Source: Platycnemis pennipes (lineage: Eukaryota > Arthropoda > Insecta > Odonata > Platycnemididae). Taken from it: a stretch of 64,000 nt of DNA. The translations under genes were made by a program, and so were the position numbers. The notes beneath the pieces are model-generated. The model was given only the letters and a program-made list of their open reading frames with translations. It did no database searches and was not told the DNA's origin. The stretch covers positions 74,829,672 to 74,893,671 of the forward strand of contig OW121857.1 of assembly GCA_933228895.1 (NCBI GenBank). Direction: 5' to 3'. Positions 37,441 through 49,638 of this stretch are shown here, piece by piece. Position 1 is the stretch's first letter. Every line of letters begins with the position of its first letter.

Positions 37441-39483
37441 TGATTACTGGAAGCAAACACGTGTTGACACCATAACTCAAAGAAATGTCCACTCCTCATT
37501 AACTCGCTCCCGGCATGGTTCAAAAGCGCAATGACATGGGAGTACGAATAAGCTAAACGCTCACGGCAAAGGAGCGGCATATATTCACCACAACGAAATA
37601 AAAATCACACGCTCCCATGAATTTTACGAGCGTTTTCGCCAGACAACGGGCTAGTTACCCATGTTCGCATTTTTCGCCGCCGAACGCGCGCTGAAACAAG
37701 CTTCGCGAAGTTCCTAATTGGGGTTGGAGCGTTGAAAAGGGATGATGATGACGGAATGAAAAGAGAGACATAGAGAAAGAGAGAGAGGGAGGAGCATTAG
37801 TCGGAATCGAAATTAAAAAAATAAAAAACTGGGAAGGGGTCGGTAAGGAAGAGACCGGGTGCACTAAAACCGCATCTCCCCTATTTCCCCTCGCATGACG
37901 TTGCCAACTTGAGCAATCAAACGGCAAGGAGGGGGGATGTTTGCTCCACCCCTTAGCATTCAACGAAAGGGGGGAGGAGGGGTCTTAATCCCTAGGCATG
38001 CCTCATCCCACCACACACCGTCAGCGACCCCTGGAGGCAGAAAAATGATCTCCCCTATTGTGTAACTCCGCGAGCACACATCTCGCGAAAGTATGGAAGC
38101 AGTCGAGTTCCAGGAATCCTTGCGAAGAAAAAGAATGAAATCGACCCATAATGGGGTGGAAGCGAATTATTTGAATCAGTTGAATCCAATATTTTAATGG
38201 CAAAAACGGAGATGAGAACGCCTCTCGGGTCTTAGAGCAGAGCCTGACCAGTATTAGGAGTTTTCGATAACTGGTTGATCACCGATAGTATGCCGCAGTG
38301 CCAAATCATTAGCTTGGCACGTGTTGCGCTAGTAATTTTACCACGTTAATGCCTTACGCAAACACACAACCAACTCAAAAAAAAACGTGCCCGAAACTTG
38401 GTGGTAATTTTTGATACTTTATTTATTCTCTTTGGGTTGAATGAGGCTCTAAATTTCCCAAAACCTCGAGTTCTTTAACTTACATATACCGTTGAATAGC
38501 ATAACATGATAATCACTGAGTATATATCACTTAATAACACATATCGTTTTATATTCTTGGTTTCTCGGATTAAAAAATGAATAATTTAGCGAGTTTTGAT
38601 TTTCATGATTCGCATTTTGGCTGGAGTCTCACAAAGACTTTCACTTAATATTATACATCGCAATTCTAAAAAAATCACAGTGTCTTAAGGTATTATATTT
38701 AATTATTTTCCGTTACTTGAAAAGAATGAGAGGGGTAAAAATAAGGTAATTCAGATTTTTACCTTCAAAACAGAGACAACTAAAGAGCAAAATAGAACCG
38801 CTGGACATATAATAGGTAGCTCATATTAGCTTCATTCATAATTAGCTGTTGAGGTAATATCAGTTTGTGGCGTCGTACAACGGGAGAATAAAAATACTCT
38901 ATAAATCTAATTATTTGCTCAGATTTAGCTGGTTACGTTCTACAAAAACTAATTTCTTTGATAGTTGTCTTCATTTTCACTAGTCCTGATCCTTTTTTAG
39001 CTCCTTAACAGCCAAAACAGATTTTTTCCGAGTGAGAGCTACCTTATTTCGTATATACTCATTCCATCCCCTTTCCCCCTTCCCTTTTTTTCCTCCGCCT
39101 CTTAATAATACGGCTTTAGAGATATTTTCTTCTTTAATTTTGCACAAACTATATTTATTAAATATAATTATTTCAAACATGTTAGACACCGTACTTATTA
39201 TTGATGAATTAAGTTTTTTCAGTTAACGTCATCTTCACGGCTGATTGATCGACCACCATATAGTCATAATTGGGAAACGGCCTCCTCAAGTAACTATTAT
39301 TGTAATCTCAAGTAAACTATAACTTCCCGGAGAAGGCTGTTTCTAACCACTTTCCTAAGGATTAAATGCATATTGTTTACAGCGAAAGCTGATAGTGATT
39401 GAGGAAAATTTCAAAGATTCGGCCACCAGCATATATAAAAAAAGATATGAAAAGGGTGCTTAAGAGATAACTTATTTAATCCA
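37441..39483. other. Unassigned DNA
   Basis: 2 kb with no supported gene. The minus-strand frame 37655-37963 is Ser/Pro/Phe-rich opposite a purine-rich strand with (GA)n near 37766-37790. Confidence 0.45.
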
Positions 39484-39650
39484 AATCTACGCAATACCCT
39501 ACAAGCCACCGCGAGGGTGTGTGGCAGGGGATGAAGATCAGCAAACATGCAATAATGACAAGCAACTAGGCTACTACATGGAAACATGTTAGATAGTAGG
39601 GTCACTTGCAGCTAGATTGCTAGTATCTATATCATAGTAATAGAGGGATT
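39484..39650 (-). mobile_element. CR1/L2-like LINE 3' UTR, subfamily A
   Basis: Complement of the hairpin (ATACCCTACAAGCCACCGCG, then AGGGTGTGTGGCAGGGGATG), continuing through GCAGCTAGATTGCTAGTATC at about 39610-39630. That UTR block is shared with the copy ending at 4718 but not with the 5.39 or 21.96 kb copies. No coding region remains. Confidence 0.8.
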
Positions 39651-40530
39651 ATTGGTATTACATAGTAATAAAGGGATTTTTCTCTACATAATGCCACACT
39701 TTTTGGCTTTAGTCCACCCACATGAACACTGCTGCTTAACTCTATCACATTTCTCACAATAACCATGAAAAATTGCGTTCCAAAAAGCTAGGCCGAAAGT
39801 GAAACCAATGAGAGGAAGGTTGAGGAGAATGCGCCCACTGTATTCTCTTAAGAAGGTTATTCACGGGCACAACCATGGCTTCGCAACCGCCATTTCGCCG
39901 AAAGTAATGCATGTGAGTGGCTTATCTTCTTTTATACGGGCGTCTTTACCGCTCCTCACTATTACTGTTGAGATAATTGCGCCCTTCCTTATCAGCGGAA
40001 GAGTGGTTGGGGCTTGAGGCGAGGTGTCTCAAGATGAGATGGCTAACGCTATGTTGGGAAAAGAAGCCTAAGATATACACCTAGTGCTAAGGGCCCGATG
40101 AAAATAAACAGGAAGTGCCTCTTGAGATTGGATAACAGTGCGCGAAAGAGTGCTCTTGCAAGAACATTAAAGACAAAATATTGCTACTTAGGAGAGTATG
40201 CGAACCATATAGCAAAAATAAATGCACACAAGAAATAGCATTCGGGCAGTAGGAATTCAGTCTTAACTTCCTCCACCTCAATGGATTAATTAAACCTGAG
40301 CATAATTGAAAGATAAACTTTGTTATCTAAAGATTACATCTCATAATTTCTCTGCAATTACCTAGTATGGGAGCAAAAGTTTATGACGGATGTTATGAGG
40401 CCAAAATAAAATATTCGCCATTGCATTTCACCGCAAAATCCCTCTCAGTACACGGACGGTGAGAATGCACCATAATTCCCTCCTCTTTGAGATCCTGGGT
40501 CGATGTTAGACAGGTAGAATAACTTTTTCG
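39651..40530. other. Unassigned DNA
   Basis: Nothing recognised. The frame at 39799-40017 has no motif. Confidence 0.4.
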
Positions 40531-40531
40531 A

Positions 40532-40868
40532 TTATTATTATAAGTATTCTACCGGTGAAGGTAGGTTTAAATGGACATTTAATTCTTCCCACCCCCTAAA
40601 TTTCACACGATGTCCCTCTTCAGCCCCACATACCTCCTGCCACCTATTATTCCATCCAAGCTACCCGTTCTTCTTCTCCCTCTTCCCCGCTTACCCAACG
40701 ATCTTCCCTCAATCACCTCCTTCAAAACACCATCCCCTTTTATTACCTTTTCCATCCACACCTTCTGCCTTCTCCTAATTTCATCTATCAAATGTCTTTC
40801 CTCTCCTACCAATTCTAACACTTCGTCGTTCGTTTTCTTTTCGACCCACTTTATTTTCTTTTTCGATT
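40532..40868 (-). pseudogene. LINE (RTE-like) C-terminal fragment, second family
   Basis: On the minus strand a continuous reading frame from about 40868 gives KIKWVEKKTNDEVLELVGEE, then RRRQKVWMEKVIKGDGVLKE, VIEGRSLGKRGRGRRRTGSL and a stop at 40603. This matches the generic C-terminal pattern of RTE-type endonuclease/reverse transcriptases (NEEVL.RV.E.R.LL..I..RR..W.G...R.D.L...VIEG...GKRGRGR). The block after the stop ends in an ATTATTATT-rich tail (complement 40530-40545). The RT domain is missing. It differs enough from the 63 kb copy to be another family. Confidence 0.7.
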
Positions 40869-41840
40869 AAGATGTGTAAAAAACAATGGAAAGAGTCATT
40901 TTTCTTTGATACAGTTTCAATTTTCTCGAGGACGAGAAAAAGTGGACTACATACAGGAGGAATGATTTTGATACATTGAGATTAAAACCAAGATTACAAT
41001 AATGTGCCATTGCTTATAACCTTGAATATATCACCCATGAATATATACAAGCTTAGAGACCGGAAAATACACCACATTAGCCAAATTAGCCGGGTAATGC
41101 ACATGAATACTACCACAACAGCTACGATTATGGAAAAAAAGAAGGGAAAATGATAAACATGTACGTTTAATAATTGACATTACCCATAGCATTCATGGTC
41201 ACGAAACAATCGTATCTAAAAGCTAATAAAAACACCAATTCAAGTTTTTCTCGGCTAGTAACCGAACACTACCGAGGACTCCCCACGTTTCTACGACTGA
41301 ATCTACAGATTTTGGCTACGTTCATCAATAAATTTGGAATAAATACGAACAGGAAATTCAAGTAAAATTATTCAGGGAGATGCAGTTTTGTTGGTGTATT
41401 GGAGACGCCTTTCAAAGTATGTGAATGTGAAGTGCTCATGGTTAAATTTTGATGAATGACTACGAAAGTCATGTTTAAATAAAATTTTCGATTCTCATAT
41501 GATTGACCAACGTAAATTTTGCCAACAACGCACATGAGAACAGATATCAATAGTCACAGCGCAAGTAGATTTTCGTGAGCAATTCGTGCATAGATTGCAT
41601 GAGGAACAAGAGTCGGTAAAATACCATTTTTTTTAATTTTTGTAAGGAAAATATGAGATGATTCAGTATGGCAAATGCAATTCTTGAATAAAATTTTAAA
41701 CGTGAGAAGCAAAATATCCTGAAATGTTATTATAATCCAACAAGTACAAGTTTAAGTACATCCTAATGCATTTCGGCGTGGGGACAAACGGATAAAGGGT
41801 AGAGCACAAAAAGCGAACCCCTTTTTAGAATACTGGCAAC
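40869..41840. other. Unassigned AT-rich DNA
   Basis: Nothing recognised. Confidence 0.4.
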
Positions 41841-41880
41841 CTGACATCCCCTGCCACACACCATGGTATCGCCTTGAAAT
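41841..41880 (+). mobile_element. Remnant of CR1/L2-like LINE 3' hairpin
   Basis: CATCCCCTGCCACACACCATGGTATCGCCTTGAAAT keeps the left arm of the family hairpin exactly (CCCTGCCACACACC) and a decayed right arm. Very short. Confidence 0.45.
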
Positions 41881-42159
41881 AAACGGATGGAGAACAGTGG
41901 GTCGTAACGTATAATGGAACGTTTGTAATGCAGACGACTCCTGGAGCGAAGAAGAGCGCTCGGCGCAGGACGCAGCGAAGCTTAGCCTGGAGGAACGTTT
42001 CGGCTTGAACGAACAAGAGAGAAAGTCCTTCACGCTAGCACATCGATTCAACATTGTTAGACTCAACCTTCGGGTGTTACTTCGCCAGCCTTGTTCAGTA
42101 GTGGATTTTCAGGTATGTTCAGCACTTTCATGGCATTATACAGATAATAGAGGTGTGCG

Positions 42160-42412
42160 AATGGGTTCGGGAGGGAACAGAGGATGGATGTATAGAAACC
42201 CGGGGTTCACATTAGTCTATGCATCACAAAAGACCCAGAGGAATCGGCTCCATATATAATATCCTAATGGTGGAGTGCTGCACTCGAAAACATCTCCACA
42301 CGGCATCCTAGTAGGAAACTGTACGCTCATGGAAAATTTCTAACTTCATTCGGGATTCGAGCTTATGGGTCGGGATGACAGTGATATAGCCACCGAAACA
42401 ACCCAAACAAGT
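42160..42412 (-). mobile_element. tRNA-derived SINE, degenerate
   Basis: Body block AGAAACCCGGGGTTCACATTAG (42195-), middle block with GGTGGAGTGCTGCACTCGAAAACATCTCC, and a B-box complement CGGGATTCGAGC (42352-42363) follow the order of the main SINE family on the minus strand. Strongly diverged in the centre. Confidence 0.65.
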
Positions 42413-42704
42413 TGTATGTATATCAGTACAATCAACAAAGACCATACTTCATACATAATTATAGAATTAACGCATAGATGTAATGAAAATTAGAACCTAA
42501 AAGTAGTAAACAATTAACAGATTTAAAAAAAATCTCTATGCGTGCCTGCTGTCTAAAGTCTTATTTCTAAATTCGTGAAAGGTAAAAAGATTTATTTTGA
42601 CAAACGTGGATAATTACATTTAAAAAAACGAATTGGGGTTTGTTTTAACTAATTTCAGACGAAATCCAAATAGAGGCTCAGATTCGAAAGCAAAAAGACT
42701 TCGG

Positions 42705-42775
42705 TAGTTACAAAGATTAGAACCGAAGCCCTCGGGACGGAGAGCCAACACTCTATCCACCCTACCCTCTCGATC
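42705..42775 (-). mobile_element. tRNA-like SINE head
   Basis: Minus strand reads GGTAGGGTGGATAGAGTGTTGG (A-box-like), CTCTCCGTCCCGAGGGC and a B-box-like CGGTTCTAATCTTTG. Body continues toward lower coordinates and differs from the main SINE family. Confidence 0.55.
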
Positions 42776-42971
42776 ACCAGATGTTACCTCGCCACAGCCG
42801 ATGCGAAACGAACCCCTCCGCATGCTGCCAACCGGATCGATATCGAAAACTGGGAATCGATATTAATTCTCGAGCGCACATCAGCAAGCCCGCAACCTCG
42901 AAGCAGGAGCGAGCCAACCAGGCCGCGGGCAGTGTCGGCATCACAAGAGAATCAAGCAGGAACGGTTTGCC

Positions 42972-43536
42972 GTGACTGGTCGCGATCATTCAAAGCGAAT
43001 AGTCGTGTTCACTGGCCAGAAGCGACCTTTCGTCGCGATTTGCCTCGTCCAGGGGGGTTGTGTTCGAAACCATCGGGATTATCTCGAATAGGTAACCAAG
43101 GAGTCACGTGTTACAAACACGAATGGATTGCAAATTAAGTGTCTGAATCGCTCGTTACAAAACCATTAATGATTTTCACTTGAGTTTTTCTCATCTGTCT
43201 CGACTATAAAGCCCAAATATGAGATAAAACACAAGTTTAATCAATACATAAGATTGTAATCAGCGATTTTAATACACCAAATTTTCGAACCATTCGTGTT
43301 CATACCACAAGACTCCTTGGTTACCTATCCGAGATAATTTCGGCGGTTTCAAACAAACCCCCAGGCATGCTAATTCGACCCGACATGTCGCGTTTATTTG
43401 CTGTGACTAGTCGTGTTCATTCGTCGCGACCCGTCGTCACTTTCATCCGCCACAACTAAATACGATCATCGACTAGTCGCATCCATTCGTTAGCTTTATA
43501 AGCTCTTATTCGACACGAGTAGTCGCGACCAGTCAC
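42972..43536. mobile_element. 565-bp inverted-repeat element with subterminal TAGTCG motifs
   Basis: GTGACTGGTCGCGA at 42972-42985 recurs as its exact reverse complement at 43523-43536. Inside, a second long imperfect inverted repeat pairs 43052-43140 (GGGGGGTTGTGTTCGAAACC, ATAGGTAACCAAGGAGTC, AACACGAATGG) with 43287-43362. Between the two levels lie repeated ACTAGTCG / GTCGCGA motifs (43003, 43408, 43470, 43518). The central 150 bases are AT-rich with no ORF. A MITE-like or foldback element. No target-site duplication found. Confidence 0.65.
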
Positions 43537-44089
43537 TCCCATTCGCCGCGACAAGACAAGCTCGTTCGCGAAGGTCGACAGAGACGTCGCAAGCCGACCA
43601 ACCACTGGAACGACGCCCTCCTGGTAACACCGACTTGACGGAGGAACTTCGAGGAAAAGAGCAAAGAGAGTATAAACCGAAACGAGACGGCAATAACAGG
43701 TAAACAAACTGTAAAAGCCATCCTTTTAAGACGGGCATCTCATCATCTTCCTCCCTCTCTAACCCAAGCCACGCTCAAGACGGAATTACGTGGGCTTAAA
43801 CGACCGTGAGGAGGAATCCCCGGAAGATTGCCTCGTCCATAGTCCTCCACCTCTTTCACCCTTCCCTTCCCCCCAAAAAGGCGGCAGCCCGACGGAAAAA
43901 AATTATCCCCTCGCCACATCGAGAGGAACAAAAAAAAAGAACAACATCCGCCCGCAAGCAACGCCTTCGATGCACGAGGCAAACCACACAGTTTGGGACA
44001 ACGATGCCAAATTAGAAAGCCCGGAGCGAAGTGAGAAAAAAAACACTCGAGTATGCGCGGAGGTATACGTCCTTTTATTTAGGATACTT
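43537..44089. other. Unassigned GC-richer DNA
   Basis: Frames at 43456-43982 on the minus strand overlap in different phases and have no motif. Nothing supported. Confidence 0.4.
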
Positions 44090-44610
44090 CATCGTTTGAG
44101 GTAGGTTTGGATTAGATTAGTGGTCTTCAACGTGACAGCGTAGGTTTTTCATGAACTATTTCTACTCTCAATCGGCACTTCTGAAGGTTCTCATGTTTAA
44201 GCATCATTTCTTTATGCTGCATCTCCCTTTATACTGTCCATGAAGTCTCTATCTCTCTTCTTAAGCATTCCTCTTTCTATAACGTCTTTCAATAAACTAT
44301 TTACTTTTATTATTTGACCAATCCACCTTCGCCGATTCTCGATTTCCTCCTCAACTTTCTCTCTTGACCAAACACTCCCATGAATACATTAATAGTCACC
44401 CTTACCATCCATCAAGTCTTATCCTATCTCAAGTCTCTCTTTTTCCCTCCCCTAGATCCATGCTTGGCAACAATACACAGCTACATATCAAAAACACATT
44501 TCAACCCTATTCCTGACATATATAATCCAAAGGTTACTATCTTGAAATTCCTCCTGTTAGCGTATGCCACTTTTGCGAGTCTATATTGACGAGAAAAATA
44601 TTTTTTTTTT
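44090..44610 (-). pseudogene. RTE-like LINE fragment, degenerate (same type as at 40.5 kb)
   Basis: Minus strand from about 44600: KVAYANRRNFK, a decayed core near 44460, VFGQERK, EEEIENRRRRWIG-like text, QIIKVNSLLKDVIERGMLKKRDRD, and an ACCTACCT-containing 3' part near 44100 that recalls the end of the 40.5 kb copy. Frames shift repeatedly. Assignment rests on the VIE.G..KKR.R block and spacing. Confidence 0.55.
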
Positions 44611-45340
44611 ATTATTATTCCAAATTCTTATTCGTTGGTTTTATAATGGCTAGGGTAGGTTTTGTGTCTCAAATGCCTTGATAAATTTCACGCTACAACC
44701 ATCTACTTCTTCTGAGTACTCTACAGGCTACTTTAAGGCAGTGTGATAAAAAGATAAACATGTGATCAACACATGGGAAAATACTTTTTGTTATTACAAC
44801 GCAAAAAAATGTTTGTCAAGCATCATGACTAAATGAAACTAAAACTCAAGGAAATAGTAAGCAAACCACGAAATAATAAATCAACGATTAACGCACTGGT
44901 AAACAGTCCTTACGCCATAGACTGCATCAAAAACGCCAGGGTCCAGCCTAGAGGAAAATATACGGATATATGAATACGAAAATATATGGATACAAGATAC
45001 AATATTCTGCCAGCATATGACTGTACGCCTAACTAGAACTTTTGGTCCTTAATCCCAAGCCAAATTCAAGACAATCAAGCATATCCGTACGGCAGAATCA
45101 CTTCTCTAACATTCGAAATAAAATCGAACTTTCTCGCGCAAACGATAAAATACGTAATTTTTCCAAATAATATCTCCACAATTTGAATTGAACACCGAGA
45201 AGATTGCACAGACGAGAGAGACTCATGATGAAGGCTGTGTTCAAATCGCAATAATCGTCTTATTTGAAGAACTCATTTTTTCTGATTTACTTCTGTCCTT
45301 CGTTCGCGGCATCTAAAAGAACTTAACTCAATTTTACGCG
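44611..45340. other. Unassigned AT-rich DNA
   Basis: Nothing recognised. Confidence 0.4.
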
Positions 45341-46025
45341 CATGACCTTCGGCCCCCCATTGCCACCTACACCTTTTCCATCCGCCTTCGAATTTCCACC
45401 CAAGATATGTACGCGCAAAGATTTATGCCGTATAAGCACGAGGACAGAAGAGCGCGGTGAGAGATCGCAACTTTTTTTCACTTATTTTCACCACCACGAA
45501 ACCAAAGACAAAAAAATTTCGGTTAAAGTAAAGAGCGAAGTAGAAAACGAAGAACGCTGGGAGCCCCCGTTCCTCTCTTCTTATATGCATTCTCCCCGCT
45601 CTCCCTTCCTTAGCAGCCAGTCAGTCCTTCTTCCACCGCCGTATATTTGCCCTATTGTCTGGTAGGACTCAGACGAGACGCGTCGGAGCTCAAGGAAGTC
45701 TGGCTGTTCAACCTTCACCTGCAGATGGTGGGATGGGACGTTGGGAGAGGGAGAGAGAAAAAGAGGAGAGAAGGGGAGAGAGGCTGGAAAACTCAGGGTA
45801 GGGGAAGGCATAGGCGGGAGATTTTTGAGGCTGTGTGAAGGCTCAGGTGAAACTGGTGTTGGAGGGGGGATGGTCGTGACGTCGACTGGATGGAGGGGGG
45901 AGGAGGTGTTTAGCAAGAGAGATGGAAAGTGTTCTTGGATGGGGAGGGAGATGAAGGGGGTCACGCCAACCTCAAGATACCCCTGCTCCCACTCAACCGA
46001 ACCTATGCACCCAACCTTCCTATAA
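45341..46025. other. GC-rich then polypurine block
   Basis: 45740-45960 is an almost pure G/A plus strand (GGGAGAGGGAGAGAGAAAAG and similar), which explains the open frames on both strands here. No gene supported. Confidence 0.5.
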
Positions 46026-46318
46026 GCTAAGGAAAGTTAATCCAGACGTGCCTGGCGACAGCCGGGTGGGAACGAGTTTATGTTTTTAAGAAGGAAATAC
46101 TGGAAATATTCACCTAGAAACACAACTATAAAATAGCATGAAATCAATCTCGAGGGCGCATACCAAGGGTGAATCATCTCCAAACATTATTAGGTGCATT
46201 AGCAAGATTCCAGGACTGGTTTCCACTCCCGGTCAAACCGTAGATTTTTTTCTCCATAAAAATCTTGCTTTAGGATTTTCGCAGCTAGTTCACAATCCTT
46301 GAACACACTAGCTGCATG

Positions 46319-46380
46319 ACATCTACATCTGTAGAGTGTCCTGCAAGCTACCGAACATATATTTGCTAATGCGTAATGAA
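46319..46380 (-). mobile_element. Degenerate 3' end of CR1/L2-like LINE
   Basis: ACATCTACATCTGTAGAGTGTCCTGCAAGCTACCG is the complement of the hairpin right arm plus the ATGTAGATG tail. The left arm is decayed. Confidence 0.6.
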
Positions 46381-47230
46381 AAACTCTAGCATACAAGCCT
46401 CCGGTAGACATTTACTGGGTAAATTTAGGTAAAAAATTAGAGGGTACGTATGAATGCTTTTCTGCCACTGGACCATTCATATACATTCTCTAAGGCATAA
46501 CTTTTACTTTTTTCATCATTGCGGGCATGCAAAACAAAATAAGAGTTGTATTTCATTTGTAGAATCATAAAGCTGAAAATAGATATACCATTCTATCGGA
46601 AAATTATCCCCCCTATACCGGTTCAGAATTGATTGTAGAAAGAGAAACATTTTAAATCCGCAGAACATTTCTTATCTCTTATCATATATTAGTCATCAAA
46701 TCGGCCGCATGCGTGTAGGAGCTCTGTTTTAGATCTAAAATTACATTTTTACATCTAAATGGATACATTACAAGAGGAATTTGCTGAAAATTACAATAAT
46801 GGAATAATTACAACCATGGCTTGGTATATGAAAGTCCTATAAAGATCAAATTCTTAACATATTTCATTATATCTGCACGACTTCCTATATTTTTAATGAT
46901 ATAAGTCACAAATCTATGAATTCCAAGTTTTCGTGGCATTCATTAGAATTGACAGCGCTCTGAAGTTCTCGCGAAAGATGGAATTATGCTCTGTATTGCC
47001 TCAACTGCTGAAGTTACACCACAACGTCAGACGGAATTTAAACTTAACCAAAACACTGACGAAAAGCACCCACGGCCGCTCGGGAACCCGCAAACATTCT
47101 GGTTGCCAGGCCGACGCAGAGCCGACTTCACGACCCAAAGCGCCCCTCGATTCTGGCCAAGGGAAACGCCAGCCACATGGTGGAAAGGTATGGAGATGAG
47201 GGAAGGGAAGAGTGGAACTGTATTAATTCG
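46381..47230. other. Unassigned DNA
   Basis: AT-rich, becoming GC-rich after 47070. Nothing recognised. Confidence 0.4.
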
Positions 47231-47261
47231 GGGTGGGGGGGGTGGGGGGGGGGGGGGGGGG
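47231..47261. repeat. G tract with two T interruptions
   Basis: GGG T G8 T G18, the last run at 47244-47261. Potential G-quadruplex. Confidence 0.9.
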
Positions 47262-47562
47262 AATGAGGTGTTCCTGAGAGTACGGAGAGGATTTAGCGAG
47301 GCCGGGCGAAATTGAGTGCTCGCCCAATTTCCGTTTTCGTCGTCGTACCCCAATCATCGGTGAAATATTCGATCTGTCTCCTACCTTTATATGCGATATT
47401 TCGCATGCAGGGACACCACTTTCGTCAAAATCGAAAAATAAATACGTATCGAGAAACCTATGTATGCACATACATGCGACAGACTTAGGTGATGACACTG
47501 ACTTTTGACTACGCCTCACACAGAATTCAACTCCTCGCACAAAAGAAGAAACATCCCTTCCT
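47262..47562. other. Unassigned DNA
   Basis: Nothing recognised. Confidence 0.4.
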
Positions 47563-47812
47563 CGGGTTGATGTGGGGGTCAGAGTACTGGCTTCCCATCC
47601 CTATGGTTTGGATTCAAACCCCGGCCGACGTAGATATTTTTCAATGTCATAACAATTATCACTTCGGTGTTGCGTGTCGATCACTTCGAGTGCAGTACCA
47701 CGTCCGTCAGATGGGAAGATGAACCGTTTACCCTTTGGCACTTTCGTTACGAGCAAGCAAATGCAAACTCCGGGTTTCTTTCCACCCTTTTTCCGTTCCC
47801 TGATGGATTGCT
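47563..47812 (+). mobile_element. tRNA-derived SINE, plus strand
   Basis: Head: GAGTACTGGCTTCCCATCCC and a B-box TTTGGATTCAAACCCCGGCC at 47608-47627. Body: CTTCGAGTGCAGTACCACGTCCGTCAGATGGGAAGATGAACCG, then TTACGAGCAAGCAAATGCAAACTCCGGGTTTCTTTCCACCC. These are in the same order as the minus-strand copies at 11.5 and 42.2 kb. Confidence 0.8.
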
Positions 47813-47920
47813 ACCTCCAACCAATTACCCACGTATCGAAACTGGCGAAAATTACCTTAGTTGTCGGTCACCTTCATCAAATAACTAGCTAAGTAACATT
47901 CCTACGAGTTTTCGCGTTCA

Positions 47921-48035
47921 ACATTTACATAATACCCTGAAAGCCAAAATAAAGGCGTGTGACGGGGTGAATTCACACCAAACATTCATTGCATATCATG
48001 CCTAAAAAGGATTAGTAATTATATTTTAGTCTAAA
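47921..48035 (-). mobile_element. CR1/L2-like LINE 3' UTR, subfamily B
   Basis: Complement of tail and hairpin (ACATTTACATAATACCCTGA, AAGCCAAAATAAAGGCGTGT) and of the subfamily-B UTR block GCATATCATGCCTAAAAAGG, as in the copies ending at 5.39 and 21.96 kb. No coding remnant. Confidence 0.75.
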
Positions 48036-49638
48036 CTTAAAATTAAAAAAAGGTAAAATATAGGAGACCAACTGGGAAAATGAACTGAATGAAACATATC
48101 AGATAAACAGATTAATTCGAGCTACACAGACCTACTAGCGCACAGCTCATGTAATCAGTCATACTATAACACGTAAACCCCGTTCCACCAAGAAACCAAA
48201 CAGTCCAAATGTAAAAACGTTACATCTTGGGGAATAAAGAAATTAAAATTCAGCCGGAAAGAGCAGTATCTCCTTCTTGCTCGACGCGAAATAAGACGTG
48301 AGTGTGCTTATTCCATCGAAAGATTGAAGGCACGTATTTAGCAAACTGTGTCTAACTGCTCCCAATTCCAAACAGTGCGAAGCCGCTAACGAAGGGAGCT
48401 GCATCATGCCTGGTTTCGTAGCTTCACTCACTAATTTCTATTCGTAATATTTTGCGCACCTAGAATCAAATACTCTCGAGTGAAGCAAGAAGCAGAAAGA
48501 CTTGGTGAGAAACTCAAACGATTGTCGATTAATGAGACACGATATTAGGAGGTTTCCATGATTCATTTATGGAAGAGATGCCGAAATTATTGTAAATGTC
48601 GGCGGCAATCGTTTATTCTTCCGACTCCACCAACAAAGCTGTAACAGCGAAAGATAGGATTCACAACACTGTTTATGTGGACAGGATTTTCGCGCATTAC
48701 ACCGGCAATCGATCGGTGGAAAAAACCAGTTTGAAAAAGTATTTAGGCGGAAAAATTAGAAGAGAAACCACGCTACGATAAAAAGATCACAGAAAACGAA
48801 ACCCACATTAAATAAACAATTTCTTGAAAAAAACGTTACTACAAATGTTTTCGTAGGTTATTTAACAAGAAAAAGGGGACTTCAATGGTCTTTACTGACA
48901 GTCAATTATCAATATCTTTCCAGAATTAAAATATTTTGCGTTAAGTAATATAAGGAAAAAATAGTTTGCGATAAATTATGAGCTAAAATACTCGACACTT
49001 GTTATGCAAAACATTTGGCCAAAGAGTTAAGGAAAATAGAATGACATCATCAAGATTAAATGCAATGGTAGAGCTGACATATGGCGTTGAGCTGCTTTAG
49101 GAACCCAACAACCTTGACGGCGATTTACAAACAACAAACGGCGATGAAAACTAGAAAATAAACTCTCGATGCACTGGGACTCTTTTGCTAAACAAATTAG
49201 GGTACCACAAGGCAAACAACGAATTAATACGCTTAGCACAAACACACCGAAGATAGCGCGTCCTCATCCGGGCATGCGCTATCCAGAGACTGAACGTTGG
49301 GAGAGATGAGACCAACAGGGGAAAAGAACCGAATGAATATTAATTAACGGCAGGAAACAGGAAAAGTGGGAAAGGCTAGCGTCCACATCTAAAGATAGTT
49401 ACGGTGACTGGGGCTTTAGACTTCCTCTGAATCCTGCTTCACACCGGAGTTAATGAAACTGCACTAGCTTTCCATGCTCTCGCTGCGAAGAATTGAGAAG
49501 AAGGTGAGTCTTCTACAGCCTGCAGAAACAAACCGCTAAAATCCACGAGCTCCTGGTGCCTAGCTGATGAGAAAAGTGATGGATTCAACCAAGTCAGGTT
49601 CAGCATTGTGCAATCTCATCGTCAATTAGAGTAAAAAA
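48036..49638. other. Unassigned AT-rich DNA
   Basis: 1.6 kb; short frames without motif. Confidence 0.45.

Noticed and set aside
43496..43738. Overlapping minus-strand frames of 62-83 codons as small genes
   Set aside because: Three phases are open over the same bases and no motif is present; part overlaps the inverted-repeat element.
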